Of a stretch of DNA of 64,000 nt, positions 9,297-17,946 are shown one piece after another (within the stretch, counting starts at the first letter, position 1; each line of letters begins with the position of its first letter). The DNA is from Kribbella sp. VKM Ac-2568 (GTDB lineage: Bacteria > Actinomycetota > Actinomycetes > Propionibacteriales > Kribbellaceae), in the NCBI RefSeq assembly GCF_004345365.1, contig NZ_SLVF01000001.1, positions 434,001 through 498,000 of the forward strand. The letters are read 5' to 3'. The notes beneath the pieces were generated by a model. That model searched no databases. It had not been told where the DNA came from and was given only the letters and a program-made list of their open reading frames with translations. Both the position numbers and the translations under genes were made by a program.

Positions 9297-9335
9297 TCCA
9301 CGTGGAGTATTACTCCCGCGACAGCGGTCACGCAA
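9297..9335 (-). promoter_or_regulatory. padR-MFS promoter with overlapping palindromes
   Basis: On the minus strand TTGCGT (9335-9330) and TAATAC (9312-9307) form a -35/-10 pair with an exact 17-base spacer. The -10 lies inside the perfect palindrome GGAGTA-T-TACTCC (9304-9316). A second palindrome, TCCACGTGGA (9297-9306), abuts it near the expected transcription start. This is the obvious candidate PadR operator. Confidence 0.6.
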
Positions 9336-9351
9336 GCCCGAGGGGACGCAG

Positions 9352-9390
9352 AAACGCGGCGCCGGCTGAAAGCTCAGCCGGCGCCGCGTT
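9352..9390 (-). terminator. Intrinsic terminator of disA
   Basis: A perfect 17-base-pair stem (AACGCGGCGCCGGCTGA and its complement, 9353-9369 / 9374-9390) has a 4-base loop. On the minus strand it is followed by TTTC. It lies 15 bases past the disA stop. Confidence 0.85.
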
Positions 9391-9404
9391 CGGAGTACGG
9401 GAGG

Positions 9405-10499
9405 TCAGACGTAGCGTTCGAGGATGCTCGACTCGGCCAGCCGGGACAGGCCCTCGCGGACCGTCCGGGCGCGGTTCTCGCCGACGCCGTCGACCGTCTG
9501 CAGGTCGTCGATGCTGGCGGCGAGAAGCTTCTGCAGGTGGCCGAAGTGGTCGATCAGGCGGTCGATCACCGCACCGGGCAGACGCGGCACCTTGGCCAGC
9601 AGGCGGTAGCCGCGCGGGGTGACCGCGGCGTCCAGCTGCTCGGCCCCACCGAGCTGCAACGCGCGCGCCACCTGGCCGATGTCGAGCAGATCCGTCGGAC
9701 TGACCGCGTCCAGCTCCAGCAGTACGTCGTCCGCCGTCTTGGGGCGACGCCCGCTGGCCGGCGGCAGGTAGTCGCGCACGACCAGTTCGCGTTCACCCGC
9801 GACACCGGCGACGAGCTCGTTCAGCTGGAGGGTGAGCAGGCGGCCGTCGGTGCCGAGCTCGACGACGTACCCGTCGATCTCGGTGGCGATCCGGCGGACC
9901 ATCTCGAGCCGCTGCGCGACCGCGGCCACGTCGCGAACGGTGACCAGGTCCTCGATCTCCAGCGCGGACAGCGTGCCGGACACCTCGTCGAGGCGGAGTT
10001 TGTAGCGCTCCAGGGTGGCGAGCGCCTGGTTCGCCCGGGACAGGATCGCGCCGGAGTCCTCTAGCACGTAACGCTGGTCGTCGACGTACAGCGCGATGAT
10101 GTGCATCGACTGCGACACCGAGATCACCGGGAAGCCGGTCTGCCGGGCGACGCGGTCGGCGGTGCGGTGCCGGGTGCCGGTCTCCTCGGTGTGGATCGAC
10201 GGGTCCGGCATCAGGTGCACGGCGGCGCGCAGCATCCGGCTCATGTCGCGGTCGAGGATGATCGCGCCGTCCATCTTGCTGAGCTCACGCAGACCGGTGG
10301 CGGTGAACTCCACCTCGATCTCGAACCCACCGGTCGAGATGGAGTCGACCACCTTGTCCTGTCCGAGGACCAGCAGGGCGCCGGTACGGCCCCGCAGGAT
10401 TCGCTCCAGGCCTTCACGCAGTTCGGTACCGGGAGCCACAGCGGCGAGGGTCGCGCGCATCCGGGCGTCGGTGCTGTTCTTGTCGGAATTCGGGGCCAC
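9405..10499 (-). CDS. disA: DNA-integrity scanning protein DisA (diadenylate cyclase)
   Basis: DisA makes cyclic di-AMP from two ATP and scans DNA for branched structures. The 364-residue product has the DAC domain with the catalytic motifs KMDGAIIL and [10 protein letters not shown] central helical linker follows, then a C-terminal helix-hairpin-helix domain ([19 protein letters not shown]). Length and ending agree with actinobacterial DisA. The start is GTG 10499 with GGGA just upstream. RadA, its usual partner, is encoded about 4.6 kb away on the same strand, with other genes between them. Confidence 0.96.
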   Translation of the reverse strand: MAPNSDKNSTDARMRATLAAVAPGTELREGLERILRGRTGALLVLGQDKVVDSISTGGFEIEVEFTATGLRELSKMDGAIILDRDMSRMLRAAVHLMPDPSIHTEETGTRHRTADRVARQTGFPVISVSQSMHIIALYVDDQRYVLEDSGAILSRANQALATLERYKLRLDEVSGTLSALEIEDLVTVRDVAAVAQRLEMVRRIATEIDGYVVELGTDGRLLTLQLNELVAGVAGERELVVRDYLPPASGRRPKTADDVLLELDAVSPTDLLDIGQVARALQLGGAEQLDAAVTPRGYRLLAKVPRLPGAVIDRLIDHFGHLQKLLAASIDDLQTVDGVGENRARTVREGLSRLAESSILERYV

Positions 10500-10635
10500 G
10501 GTCCCTGAGTCTATGCGGCTCAGACGTGCGTTGTGACCGACCCACCTGCTTTCCGGCCAGTCGTGCGACGGCGATCAGGTCGCATTTACAAACGCGCGTG
10601 CATCAGACCGTGCAACCGCTCGTGCACACGTGAAA

Positions 10636-11592
10636 TCAGGGCTTTCCAGCACTCGGCCGCGATCGGGCGTGCCAACTCGTGATCAGCGCGACGACCCAGA
10701 GGACCAGCGCGAGGTAGGGCGTGGGCAACCATTCGATGGCGAACTCGGGACTGCCCATCGAGCGGACTTTCGGCAGTACCAGCAGCATGAACGCCGCGGT
10801 GGACACCAGTCCCAGAGCTGCCACGAAGGCGGTGATCGTCTTCTGGGCGGGCAGCAGGAGCAGGAGCGCCATCAGGATGACGATGCCGGCCAGAGCGTAG
10901 CTTTCCAGGTACGGCTGGCCGAGCATGCTCAGGCCGGTACTGGCGATCGGTTCGCGGCCGGCCGGAGTCGTCTCGAGGATGATGTCTGATCCACTCGAAT
11001 CGACCAAGGTGATCTGCGCCCACCCGGCCGCCATGCTGACCAGCAGCCCGATGCCGCAGGCGAACACCACCGTGGGCTGCGCGACCAACTGCCGCTCCGA
11101 TGTCTTGCGCACAGACCGCCAACTGGCAGCGGTGATCGCGATCAGGAGTACCCACAGAGCCATGGCGAGGATCGGCGCTTTCGTCCACGCGTACATGAAG
11201 TCGAAGGTGTTGCGAGCGGGCTCGGGGTCCCTGCTGAAGTACACGCCGAGCACAACGGCGAGGCCGGCGATGGCGGGCAGCACTTGCCATGGCCGCCCAG
11301 GTGGCAGGAGCGCGACGGCGACCAGCAATGGGATCGAGAGTGCCAGCACCGGCCAGTAGCCGTCGACCTGCAACGCGTTGTGAGGTATCACCCCACCGAC
11401 GTCCGGGTCTAAGTCGGAGCACCACGGCGTCCACAGCAAGACGAACTGTCCCAGCGCCACGATGGCCACCTGCCGGCGCCGAACCCCCCATCCCGCCACA
11501 CCACCAACCGCAGCTCGCAGCGCGCGCCTCGGTCCTCCAGTGAGCGCACGATTGCGCTCACGCCGCGCCTCCACCTGCTCGCCCATCCCCAT
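10636..11592 (-). CDS. Polytopic membrane protein, unknown function
   Basis: The product is 318 residues from ATG 11592, which has GGAG nine bases upstream. About eight hydrophobic segments run through the whole length, for example IVALGQFVLLWTPW, YWPVLALSIPLLVAVALLP and ALLLLLPAQKTITAFVAALG. The N-terminus is short and Arg-rich. I see no catalytic or transport signature and do not recognise the family. It stands alone between disA and the FabH-like gene, on their strand. Confidence 0.65.
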   Translation of the reverse strand: MGMGEQVEARRERNRALTGGPRRALRAAVGGVAGWGVRRRQVAIVALGQFVLLWTPWCSDLDPDVGGVIPHNALQVDGYWPVLALSIPLLVAVALLPPGRPWQVLPAIAGLAVVLGVYFSRDPEPARNTFDFMYAWTKAPILAMALWVLLIAITAASWRSVRKTSERQLVAQPTVVFACGIGLLVSMAAGWAQITLVDSSGSDIILETTPAGREPIASTGLSMLGQPYLESYALAGIVILMALLLLLPAQKTITAFVAALGLVSTAAFMLLVLPKVRSMGSPEFAIEWLPTPYLALVLWVVALITSWHARSRPSAGKP

Positions 11593-11690
11593 CCCCCTGT
11601 ACTCCGCACCGCCGGGCGCCGCCGACCGGCGCGCGAATGCTGACATCTCGCGGGGTCAGTTCACGGGAGGGGACAGTTCAGGGGAGGAGG

Positions 11691-12629
11691 TCAGGGGCAG
11701 CGGATGATCTGGCCGGCGTAGGAGAGGCCGCCGCCGAAGCCGAAGAGGAGGACGGGGGCGCCCGCCGGAACCTCGCGCTTCTCCACCAGCTTCGACAGCG
11801 CGATCGGGATGCTCGCCGCGGAGGTGTTGCCAGACTCGATGACGTCGCGGGCGACCACCGCGTTGACCGCGCCGAGGCGCTTGGCCAGCGGTTCGATGAT
11901 GCGCAGGTTGGCCTGGTGCAGCACGACACCGCCGAGTTCCTCGGGGGTGATGCCGCTCTTCTCGCAGACCTGCCGGGCGATCACCGGAAGCTGCGTGGTG
12001 GTCCAGCGGAAGACGCTCTGCCCTTCCTGGGCGAACTTCCCGTCGCGGCCCTCGATCCGGACCGCCTCCGACATCTCCGGCACCGAACCCCACACCACCG
12101 GGCCGATCTCCGGCTCCTCGGTGGCGACCACCACGGCCGCACCGGCGCCGTCGCCGATCAGGACGCAGGTGGTCCGGTCGGTCCAGTCCGTGAAGTCGCT
12201 CAGCTTCTCGACCCCGATCACCAGCGCCTTGGACGCGGCACCCGCGCGGATCGCGTGGTCGGCGGTGGCGAGCGCGTGGCTGAACCCGGAGCAGGCTGTG
12301 TTCACGTCCAGCGCGGCCGGACTAACCAGCCCGAGCCGGGCAGCCACCCGGGCGGCGATGTTGGGGGAGCGGTCGATCGCGGTACAGGTGGCGACGACGA
12401 CCATGTCGATCTCGGCGGTGTCCAGACCGGCGTTCGCGACCGCCTTCTCGGCCGCCCGCCAGGCCATCTCGTCCACCTGCTCGTCCGGCGCCGCGATCCG
12501 GCGCTCGCGGATCCCGACCCGGCTCTGGATCCACTCGTCGCTGGTCTCGACCATCGTGGCCAGCTCGGCGTTGGTGAGCACTCGCTCGGGCTGGTAGTGG
12601 CCGAGGGCGACAACTTTCGAACCGGTCAT
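11691..12629 (-). CDS. 3-oxoacyl-ACP synthase III family protein (FabH-like)
   Basis: The 312-residue thiolase-fold enzyme has the KASIII catalytic triad. Cys is in DVNTACSGFSHA (about residue 110), His in VLHQANLRI (about 238) and Asn in ESGNTSAASIP (about 268). The ending LLFGFGGGLSYAGQII is typical. FabH condenses acyl-CoA with malonyl-ACP to start fatty-acid synthesis. The gene stands alone rather than in a fab cluster with fabD and acpP. It may therefore be a second FabH or a specialised condensing enzyme (inference). GAGGAG precedes ATG 12629. Confidence 0.88.
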   Translation of the reverse strand: MTGSKVVALGHYQPERVLTNAELATMVETSDEWIQSRVGIRERRIAAPDEQVDEMAWRAAEKAVANAGLDTAEIDMVVVATCTAIDRSPNIAARVAARLGLVSPAALDVNTACSGFSHALATADHAIRAGAASKALVIGVEKLSDFTDWTDRTTCVLIGDGAGAAVVVATEEPEIGPVVWGSVPEMSEAVRIEGRDGKFAQEGQSVFRWTTTQLPVIARQVCEKSGITPEELGGVVLHQANLRIIEPLAKRLGAVNAVVARDVIESGNTSAASIPIALSKLVEKREVPAGAPVLLFGFGGGLSYAGQIIRCP

Positions 12630-12732
12630 CTCGAGTGCTCCTCAGGTCGGGGCCGGCCTGGGTCGGAGGCCGGTTGGGGGCGACCCCAGAGTACTTTCCG
12701 GCTTCCCGCCCCACAGACACCCGTCTCACCAC

Positions 12733-12894
12733 CCGTACTGCGGCACGCGCGGCGGAGTCGACTGGAACACCACAGTCAGCAACCGCGACGTGGCCGAGCG
12801 GTTGACCACGATGAAGGCGCAGCCCGGCGGTGTCATCATCCCGTGGATCTGCTCGAGTCCCGCACGCTCGACGGTCGGCTAGTCCTTCATCGTC
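12733..12894 (+). pseudogene. Remnant of a RibD/dihydrofolate-reductase-like gene
   Basis: One frame reads WNTTVSNRDVAERLTTMKAQPGG. The next frame then continues as VDLLESRTLDGRLVLHRHT. Joined by a -1 shift, they look like the C-terminal half of the YwjB/RibD-C dihydrofolate reductase family, whose members typically read WNTTVISGDVAE...LK.QPGGDI...LL...LVDELRL..HP. There is no start codon and no N-terminal half. It abuts the 3' end of the HNH gene. The call rests on pattern memory, so confidence is limited. Confidence 0.4.
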
Positions 12895-14830
12895 ATACGC
12901 CGTCGGCCAGAGGGTGGGTGCCGGTGTGGTCGACGCGGAAGGTGTAGCCGTGCTTGGTAGTCCATTGCAGGGCGCCGTCGTCCAAGCGGCGAACCCTCCA
13001 GCCGCCGTGGGTTTTGACCCGGTGGCTGTAGCGCCGTAGCGGGGTGAGGTTGGTGGTGCTGGTTTGGTCTGGTGGTCCGGTGGCGTTGAAGTTGTAGGGC
13101 TGGATGTGGTCGAGGTCGGTGTTGTGGGTGGTTTCTGCGGTGCCGTACGGGAATTGTTCGACGGGGTGGGTGAGTTTGATGTGTTCGCGGATGCGGCGGG
13201 GGATTTCGTAGGCGTCGACGCTGATCTTGTTGTTCAGGTCGATGACGGGCTTGAGGGTGATCTGGTCGTGGCCGAGGAGTTCTTGGAGTCGGGCGGCGTA
13301 GACGGGGCCGAAGCGTTCGACGCGGGTGATGCCGCCGCCGGTGAGCAGGGTCTGGTCGGTGATGTGCACGTAGACGGTCGTGGTCCGGGTGGGCTTGTGC
13401 CCACTCCGCCCGGTGCTCCCGGCGCCGCCGGTGTGGCCGTCGGTGGTGTGGCCGTCGATGCTGTCAGCGCCGCTGGTGGGGTTGTTGCTGTAGGCGCCTT
13501 GTTTGACGGCGGCTAGTTTCCGGGCGAGTTCGCGGCGCGCGGCGGCGTCCATCCCGGCGCCGGGGGTTTCAGGCGTGCCGGGGTGACGGCTGGCGCTGCT
13601 GCCGCTGTTGGTGGCGGTGTGGTCGGGTGCTGGTCGTGGTTCGGATCGTTCGTCGAATGCCGGCTCGCTGGGGTGTGGCGCGTCGCGGTCGGCTTCGTCG
13701 TCCGGGCCGGGTTCGTGGTTCTGTCCGGGGTCGTCGACGCGTTGTTCGTCGTCGAGATGTGATGGCCGGCCTGGGGTAGCCGGCTGGTCGGGCCCGGCGG
13801 TCTGGCGTGGGCTGGCCGGGTGAGGGATGACCGGTGGTGCCTGGTCGCGGGGCGCGGTCGGCGGTGCGGGGGTCTGCGCTCCTTGTCCGGGCGAACTGGG
13901 CGCGGCCGGGGTAGCCGCGGCTGGGGCGGGCGCCGATGCGAGCGCGGAGGCTGAGGTCGGGGTAGGCGCGCGCGTGGCCGAGGTGGGGGTCGGCGTGCGC
14001 GTGGTCGTGGTGGGCGCGTCTTGGTTGGGCGGGTGGTTTGGGGTGGGCGCCTCTTGGGTGAGGTGGTGGGCGATGGTGAGGAGTTGTTGGGCTAGGGCCG
14101 GGTCGGCGAGGATGCCGATGGCTTTGGCGCGGCGTTGGTGGAGGGGGTCGGTGTCGCCGAGGTCGGCGAGGGCGTCGGCGAGCTGGGTGAGGGTGGTGTT
14201 GAGGCGGATGATGTCGCCGGTGGCGGCCTTGACGTACAGGGTGGTGGTGCCGTGTTCGTCGGTGCGGCCGGGCCAGACGCCGCGTTCTTTGGCTCGGGCT
14301 TCGGCGGCGGCTTGGGCGGCTTCGGGGTCGGCTCGCCATAGCGCGGCGCGGACGATGTTGGCGAGCCGATGGGGGGTGAGGGTGTCGACGATGTCGGCGA
14401 CTTCGGCGTCGACGAGAGCGGCGGCCTGCTCGGACAGGTGCAGGCAGGCGGTGGCGATGGTGCATGCTTTCCAGGCGGTGGCGTGCTCGGAGCGGACCTG
14501 CGCCAGGATCCGGGGGAGCCGGTGGCGCAGCGCGAGGGCCTGGCCGAAGAACGCGGCGGCGGAGGCGGTGGAGCGGCCGGTGGCGGCGCCGAACTCGGCG
14601 ACGGCGAACTCCGCGACCGCGGGGCAGCCGGGTCCGCCGTAGACGACGCCGCGTTCTCCGCCGGGGACGCTGTGGTGGCCGGGCACGGTGGCGGGGTCGG
14701 GGTGCAGGTCGGCGAAGTGCAGGGCGAGGTCGAGGAGTTCGACGTCGGTGCGGTTGCGTTGCGCGTGGAGCTGTGCGGCCGAGGCGAGCGTCTCGGCCGC
14801 CGTCAGCTCCGTCACATCACAGGCGAACAT
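12893..14830 (-). CDS. DUF222 / 13E12-repeat HNH endonuclease
   Basis: The 645-residue protein has an N-terminal DUF222 (13E12) helical domain of about 250 residues, including LTPHRLANIVRAALW. A long low-complexity Pro/Thr/Ala linker spans about residues 270-430. The C-terminal HNH domain has DLDHIQPYNF, then NLTPLRRYSHRVKTHGGW near residues 580-620. Families of this kind are multi-copy in actinobacteria. In M. tuberculosis several are under LexA control. An SOS box overlaps this start codon, and a TAGTAT -10 lies 7 bases before ATG 14830, so the transcript is probably leaderless. Its role (mobile endonuclease, defence or repair) is not established. Confidence 0.85.
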   Translation of the reverse strand: MFACDVTELTAAETLASAAQLHAQRNRTDVELLDLALHFADLHPDPATVPGHHSVPGGERGVVYGGPGCPAVAEFAVAEFGAATGRSTASAAAFFGQALALRHRLPRILAQVRSEHATAWKACTIATACLHLSEQAAALVDAEVADIVDTLTPHRLANIVRAALWRADPEAAQAAAEARAKERGVWPGRTDEHGTTTLYVKAATGDIIRLNTTLTQLADALADLGDTDPLHQRRAKAIGILADPALAQQLLTIAHHLTQEAPTPNHPPNQDAPTTTTRTPTPTSATRAPTPTSASALASAPAPAAATPAAPSSPGQGAQTPAPPTAPRDQAPPVIPHPASPRQTAGPDQPATPGRPSHLDDEQRVDDPGQNHEPGPDDEADRDAPHPSEPAFDERSEPRPAPDHTATNSGSSASRHPGTPETPGAGMDAAARRELARKLAAVKQGAYSNNPTSGADSIDGHTTDGHTGGAGSTGRSGHKPTRTTTVYVHITDQTLLTGGGITRVERFGPVYAARLQELLGHDQITLKPVIDLNNKISVDAYEIPRRIREHIKLTHPVEQFPYGTAETTHNTDLDHIQPYNFNATGPPDQTSTTNLTPLRRYSHRVKTHGGWRVRRLDDGALQWTTKHGYTFRVDHTGTHPLADGV

Positions 14831-14837
14831 GTGTTCG
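14824..14837 (-). promoter_or_regulatory. LexA (SOS) box over the HNH gene start
   Basis: CGAAC-ATGT-GTTCG is an exact match to the actinobacterial/Bacillus SOS box core CGAAC-N4-GTTCG. It covers the region between the -10 (TAGTAT, 14843-14838) and the start codon. A TTGCGG -35 at 14867-14862 has an 18-base spacer to that -10. Bound LexA would block the promoter. Confidence 0.8.
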
Positions 14838-15130
14838 ATACTAACGGGACTGATAAACCCTCCGCAAACAGTCAGAGTCCCGGATCGCCTTATCCACAAG
14901 GGGAAACGTCACACTTGCTCAGTGGTCGGAGTCGGGTATGCAGCCCGGAGGGTTTGCAGTGTGGAGTCAGTTCCAGGAGCGGCGAGGCGTGTGGCGGACA
15001 GTTCACTGGTCCAGACAGATGGCGCCGCACAGGACGCCAGGTCGGTGGCACTGGGCCGGTATCGACAGGTCGCTGGTCCAGGTAGGTAGTGCCAGTCAGT
15101 AACGGCTGGTTGGTGGGAAGTCTTGGCGGG
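14838..15130. other. Intergenic region between HNH gene and radA 3' end
   Basis: These ~290 bases hold the HNH promoter at their left end. I find no credible coding frame, tRNA or strong hairpin in the rest. The base composition is somewhat less GC-rich than the flanking genes. Confidence 0.5.
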
Positions 15131-16540
15131 TCAGGCGATGCCGGCGGCGAGGAGGGCGGCTCGGATGTCGCCGGCGGCGAAGACTCGGAGGCCGTACTTG
15201 GCTTGCATGTCCATGGGTTTGAGGTCTTTGCCGCGGTTGGGGGTGTCGGCGGGGACGATCGCCTTGGTGAAGCCGAGACGGGCGGCCTCGGCGAGGCGTT
15301 TCTCCAGGCCGCCGACTCGACGGACCTCTCCTGCCAGACCGACCTCGCCGATGGAGATCAGGCCGGGGTGGATCGGCTTGTCCATCACTGACGATGCAAC
15401 CGCGATGGCGACTGCGAGGTCCGCGACGGGCTCGGTGATCTTCACGCCGCCCACGGTCGCGACGTACACCTCCTGGTCGGTCAGCTTCAGGCCCGCTCTG
15501 TTACCCAGGACGGCGAGGACCATGGCGACGCGGGACGACTCGAGTCCGGACGTCGTACGGCGGGGTTGTGGTGCGGCGGACGGGCCGACCAGTGCCTGGA
15601 CCTCGGCGAGCAACGGGCGGCGGCCCTCCATCATCACGGTCACGCAGGTCCCGGCGACCGGCTCGGAGTGCTCGGAGACGAACAGGCCGGTCGGGTCGCT
15701 GACCTCGACGATGCCGGTGTCGACCATGTCGAAGCAGCCGACCTCGTCGGACGGGCCGAAGCGGTTCTTCGTCGCGCGCACCATCCGGAAGCCCGAGTGC
15801 CGGTCGCCGTCGAACGCGAGCACGACGTCGACCAGGTGCTCCAGCATCCGAGGCCCGGCGATCGCGCCGTCCTTGGTGACGTGACCGACGAGCACGACCG
15901 CGATGTTGCGTTCCTTGGCGAGGCGGACCAGGGCGCCGGTCACCTCGCGGACCTGGGTGACACCGCCGGGCGCTCCGTCGACCTCGGGGTGCGCCATCGT
16001 CTGCACCGAGTCGATCACCAGGAACGACGGGTCCACGGCGTCGACCTGACCGACGACGGCGCCGAGGTCGGTCTCGGCAGCCAGGTACAGCTCGTCGACC
16101 AGGGCGTCCGTGCGGCCGGCGCGCAGGCGGACCTGGGCGGCTGATTCTTCACCGGAGACGTAGAGGGTGCGCTGGCCCCGGCGGGCGGACTGGGCGGCTA
16201 CCTCGAGAAGGAGGGTTGACTTGCCGACGCCTGGCTCGCCCGCGAGCAGGATGACCGCGCCGGGGACGACACCGCCGCCGAGGACGCGGTCCAGCTCGCC
16301 GATCCCGGTCGGGCGTGACTCGGCCTCGATCGCGGAGACCTTGGCGATCGGCATGGCGGGTGAGGAGACCGGGCCTGCGGTGATCCGGGCGGCCTTGGGG
16401 GCACCGACCTCGGCGACCGTGCCCCACGCCTGGCACTCGCCACAGCGTCCGATCCAGCGGGCTGTGGTCCAGCCGCACTCGCTGCAGGCGAACGGCGATT
16501 TGCCCGCCTTCGATCTCGTCGACCCCGCTGCCTTCACCAT
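15131..16540 (-). CDS. radA: DNA repair protein RadA
   Basis: This RecA-like ATPase promotes branch migration during recombinational repair. The 469-residue product has the N-terminal zinc finger CSECGWTT...CGEC (about residues 19-40), Walker A GEPGVGKST and Walker B FLVIDS. The RadA-specific motif KNRFGPSDEVG is present, followed by a C-terminal Lon-like domain. I chose ATG 16540, 7 bases after a TAGGTT -10-like box. A TTG at 16570 in frame is the longer alternative. In B. subtilis radA is adjacent to disA; here other genes lie between them. Confidence 0.95.
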   Translation of the reverse strand: MVKAAGSTRSKAGKSPFACSECGWTTARWIGRCGECQAWGTVAEVGAPKAARITAGPVSSPAMPIAKVSAIEAESRPTGIGELDRVLGGGVVPGAVILLAGEPGVGKSTLLLEVAAQSARRGQRTLYVSGEESAAQVRLRAGRTDALVDELYLAAETDLGAVVGQVDAVDPSFLVIDSVQTMAHPEVDGAPGGVTQVREVTGALVRLAKERNIAVVLVGHVTKDGAIAGPRMLEHLVDVVLAFDGDRHSGFRMVRATKNRFGPSDEVGCFDMVDTGIVEVSDPTGLFVSEHSEPVAGTCVTVMMEGRRPLLAEVQALVGPSAAPQPRRTTSGLESSRVAMVLAVLGNRAGLKLTDQEVYVATVGGVKITEPVADLAVAIAVASSVMDKPIHPGLISIGEVGLAGEVRRVGGLEKRLAEAARLGFTKAIVPADTPNRGKDLKPMDMQAKYGLRVFAAGDIRAALLAAGIA

Positions 16541-16620
16541 GCCGACAAACCTAGGCGACTCCGCCGACAATCCTGGTCAGCCTGTCCACAGCTCGCCCGG
16601 TTCATCTTGTTGGCGCGGGA

Positions 16621-17946
16621 TCAGGAGCGCCAACGCTTCAGTAGATGGTGGAGCCAGGAGGGGGTGTGGCGGGGGGAGTCTTCGAGGAAGGCGGGTTGGG
16701 GATCCGTGGGGTCGCGGGTGGCTTTCAGGTACTTGGTGAGGATGGGGTGCGAGCTGTCGGGCTCGCGGAGAGTGGCGCTTTGTTCCAGGATGGCTCGGGC
16801 GTTGTCCAGGCGGCCGGCTACCACTTCCGCTGAGCCGAGGTGCTGGAGGCAGCGGGCCTGACCTTCGCGTTCGTCGATCTCGGAGTAGAGGTGCTCGGCT
16901 TGTTGCCACCACTTCTTGGCCTCCTGCGCGTTCCGCTGCATCCAGGCGGCCACGCCGGTCAGCTCGAGAGCGTGGGCGAGACCACTGGCGTCGCCCGCCG
17001 AGGACGCCTGCGCGGCGGCCGGGCGCAACTGGTCGAGCGCACTCTCGGGGTCCTGCTGGTAGAGGTGGACGATCGCGAGGTTGATGTGGATGGCGATCTC
17101 GCCGGCGAAGTCGGGGCCCGGTCTACTGAGCCGTGCGTCGTCCAGGCGGTCGCGGGCGTTGAGGACGGCCTCGTCGCGGTCGTTGCCGGCTGGTGCCTGC
17201 TCGGCGCGGGCCAGGTGCAGCAGAGCCCGCTCGACCTGCCGCCGCGTGGTCAGGGCCGCCGCCGTCCGGCTGTGCCCGCGCCGCGCGGGCGCGACGTTGT
17301 CCGAGATCCCGAGCCGCGTGCTCGCCGCCTCCAGCTCACCCATCAGCCGGTACGCCGTTGCCGCCCGGGCCGCGGCGAGTTCTGCCAGGTCCCGGCGGCC
17401 ACAACCGTCAGCCACAGCCGACAGGAACTCGCTCAACTCCAGCAGGAGAGCCGGTTCCCGGCGGCGCAGGTACCAGCCCTCCAAGGCGTCGCAGATCCGG
17501 GCGATGTCGTCCGCGTTCTCATCCCGGGGTTTCTCGTGGGACAGCAGTTCCCGCAGCCGTGGTTCGTGCTGCTGGAACCACTCGGCGGCAGCCATGCCAC
17601 CTGCGTCCGAGCCGAGCGAGATCGACCACTGCTCGGCTTCTTCGGCCGCCGTGCGGAGTTCGCCGGGCTCGTGCGGCGTACCGGCGCGCCACCGGCGGAA
17701 GCGACGCAGCCCGACGGGTGCGTTGTAGATCGCCCAGATCAGCGCGAACAGGATCGTCAGGCTGAAGCCGACGACACTCACCCAGCCGCCGCTGTCGAGG
17801 CTCTGCGACAGCTTGTCGCCCGCGAGCCCGGACAGCAGTGCGGACGCGAGCGCGCTGATCCCGAAGAAGTCTCCGCGCCGCCGCTCTTGTTTCGCGGGCT
17901 TCTCGGGCGGCTGCTCGCCAGCCTTTTCGTCAGCAGGAAAAGTCAC
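16621..17946 (-). CDS. Membrane-anchored tetratricopeptide-repeat protein
   Basis: The 441-residue protein starts at GTG 17946, which overlaps the permease stop as GTGA and has GGGGAG upstream. A charged N-terminus leads to one transmembrane segment (about residues 53-72, VSVVGFSLTILFALIWAIYN). The rest is helical, with TPR-like units in the C-terminal half, for example AIHINLAIVHLYQQDPESALD and EREGQARCLQHLGSAEVVAG. It is the last gene of the carbohydrate ABC operon, so it may scaffold or regulate the transporter. That role is inferred from position only. Confidence 0.75.
   Translation of the reverse strand: MTFPADEKAGEQPPEKPAKQERRRGDFFGISALASALLSGLAGDKLSQSLDSGGWVSVVGFSLTILFALIWAIYNAPVGLRRFRRWRAGTPHEPGELRTAAEEAEQWSISLGSDAGGMAAAEWFQQHEPRLRELLSHEKPRDENADDIARICDALEGWYLRRREPALLLELSEFLSAVADGCGRRDLAELAAARAATAYRLMGELEAASTRLGISDNVAPARRGHSRTAAALTTRRQVERALLHLARAEQAPAGNDRDEAVLNARDRLDDARLSRPGPDFAGEIAIHINLAIVHLYQQDPESALDQLRPAAAQASSAGDASGLAHALELTGVAAWMQRNAQEAKKWWQQAEHLYSEIDEREGQARCLQHLGSAEVVAGRLDNARAILEQSATLREPDSSHPILTKYLKATRDPTDPQPAFLEDSPRHTPSWLHHLLKRWRS

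Noticed and set aside
11637..12947. 436-residue plus-strand frame opposite fabH
   Set aside because: Antisense shadow of fabH. Only its last ~40 residues were kept, as part of the reductase remnant.
13500..14050. Low-complexity Pro/Thr/Ala stretch in the HNH gene as a minisatellite
   Set aside because: Units are irregular in length and sequence; it reads as a disordered protein linker rather than tandem DNA repeats.
12893..14830. HNH gene as an intron- or intein-borne homing endonuclease
   Set aside because: The gene has its own promoter and DUF222 domain. radA and fabH on either side are uninterrupted, and no intron or intein boundaries are seen.
14838..15130. Small gene in the 290-base gap before the radA 3' end
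   Set aside because: Frames here are extensions of antisense readings of neighbouring genes, without a start site or codon bias.
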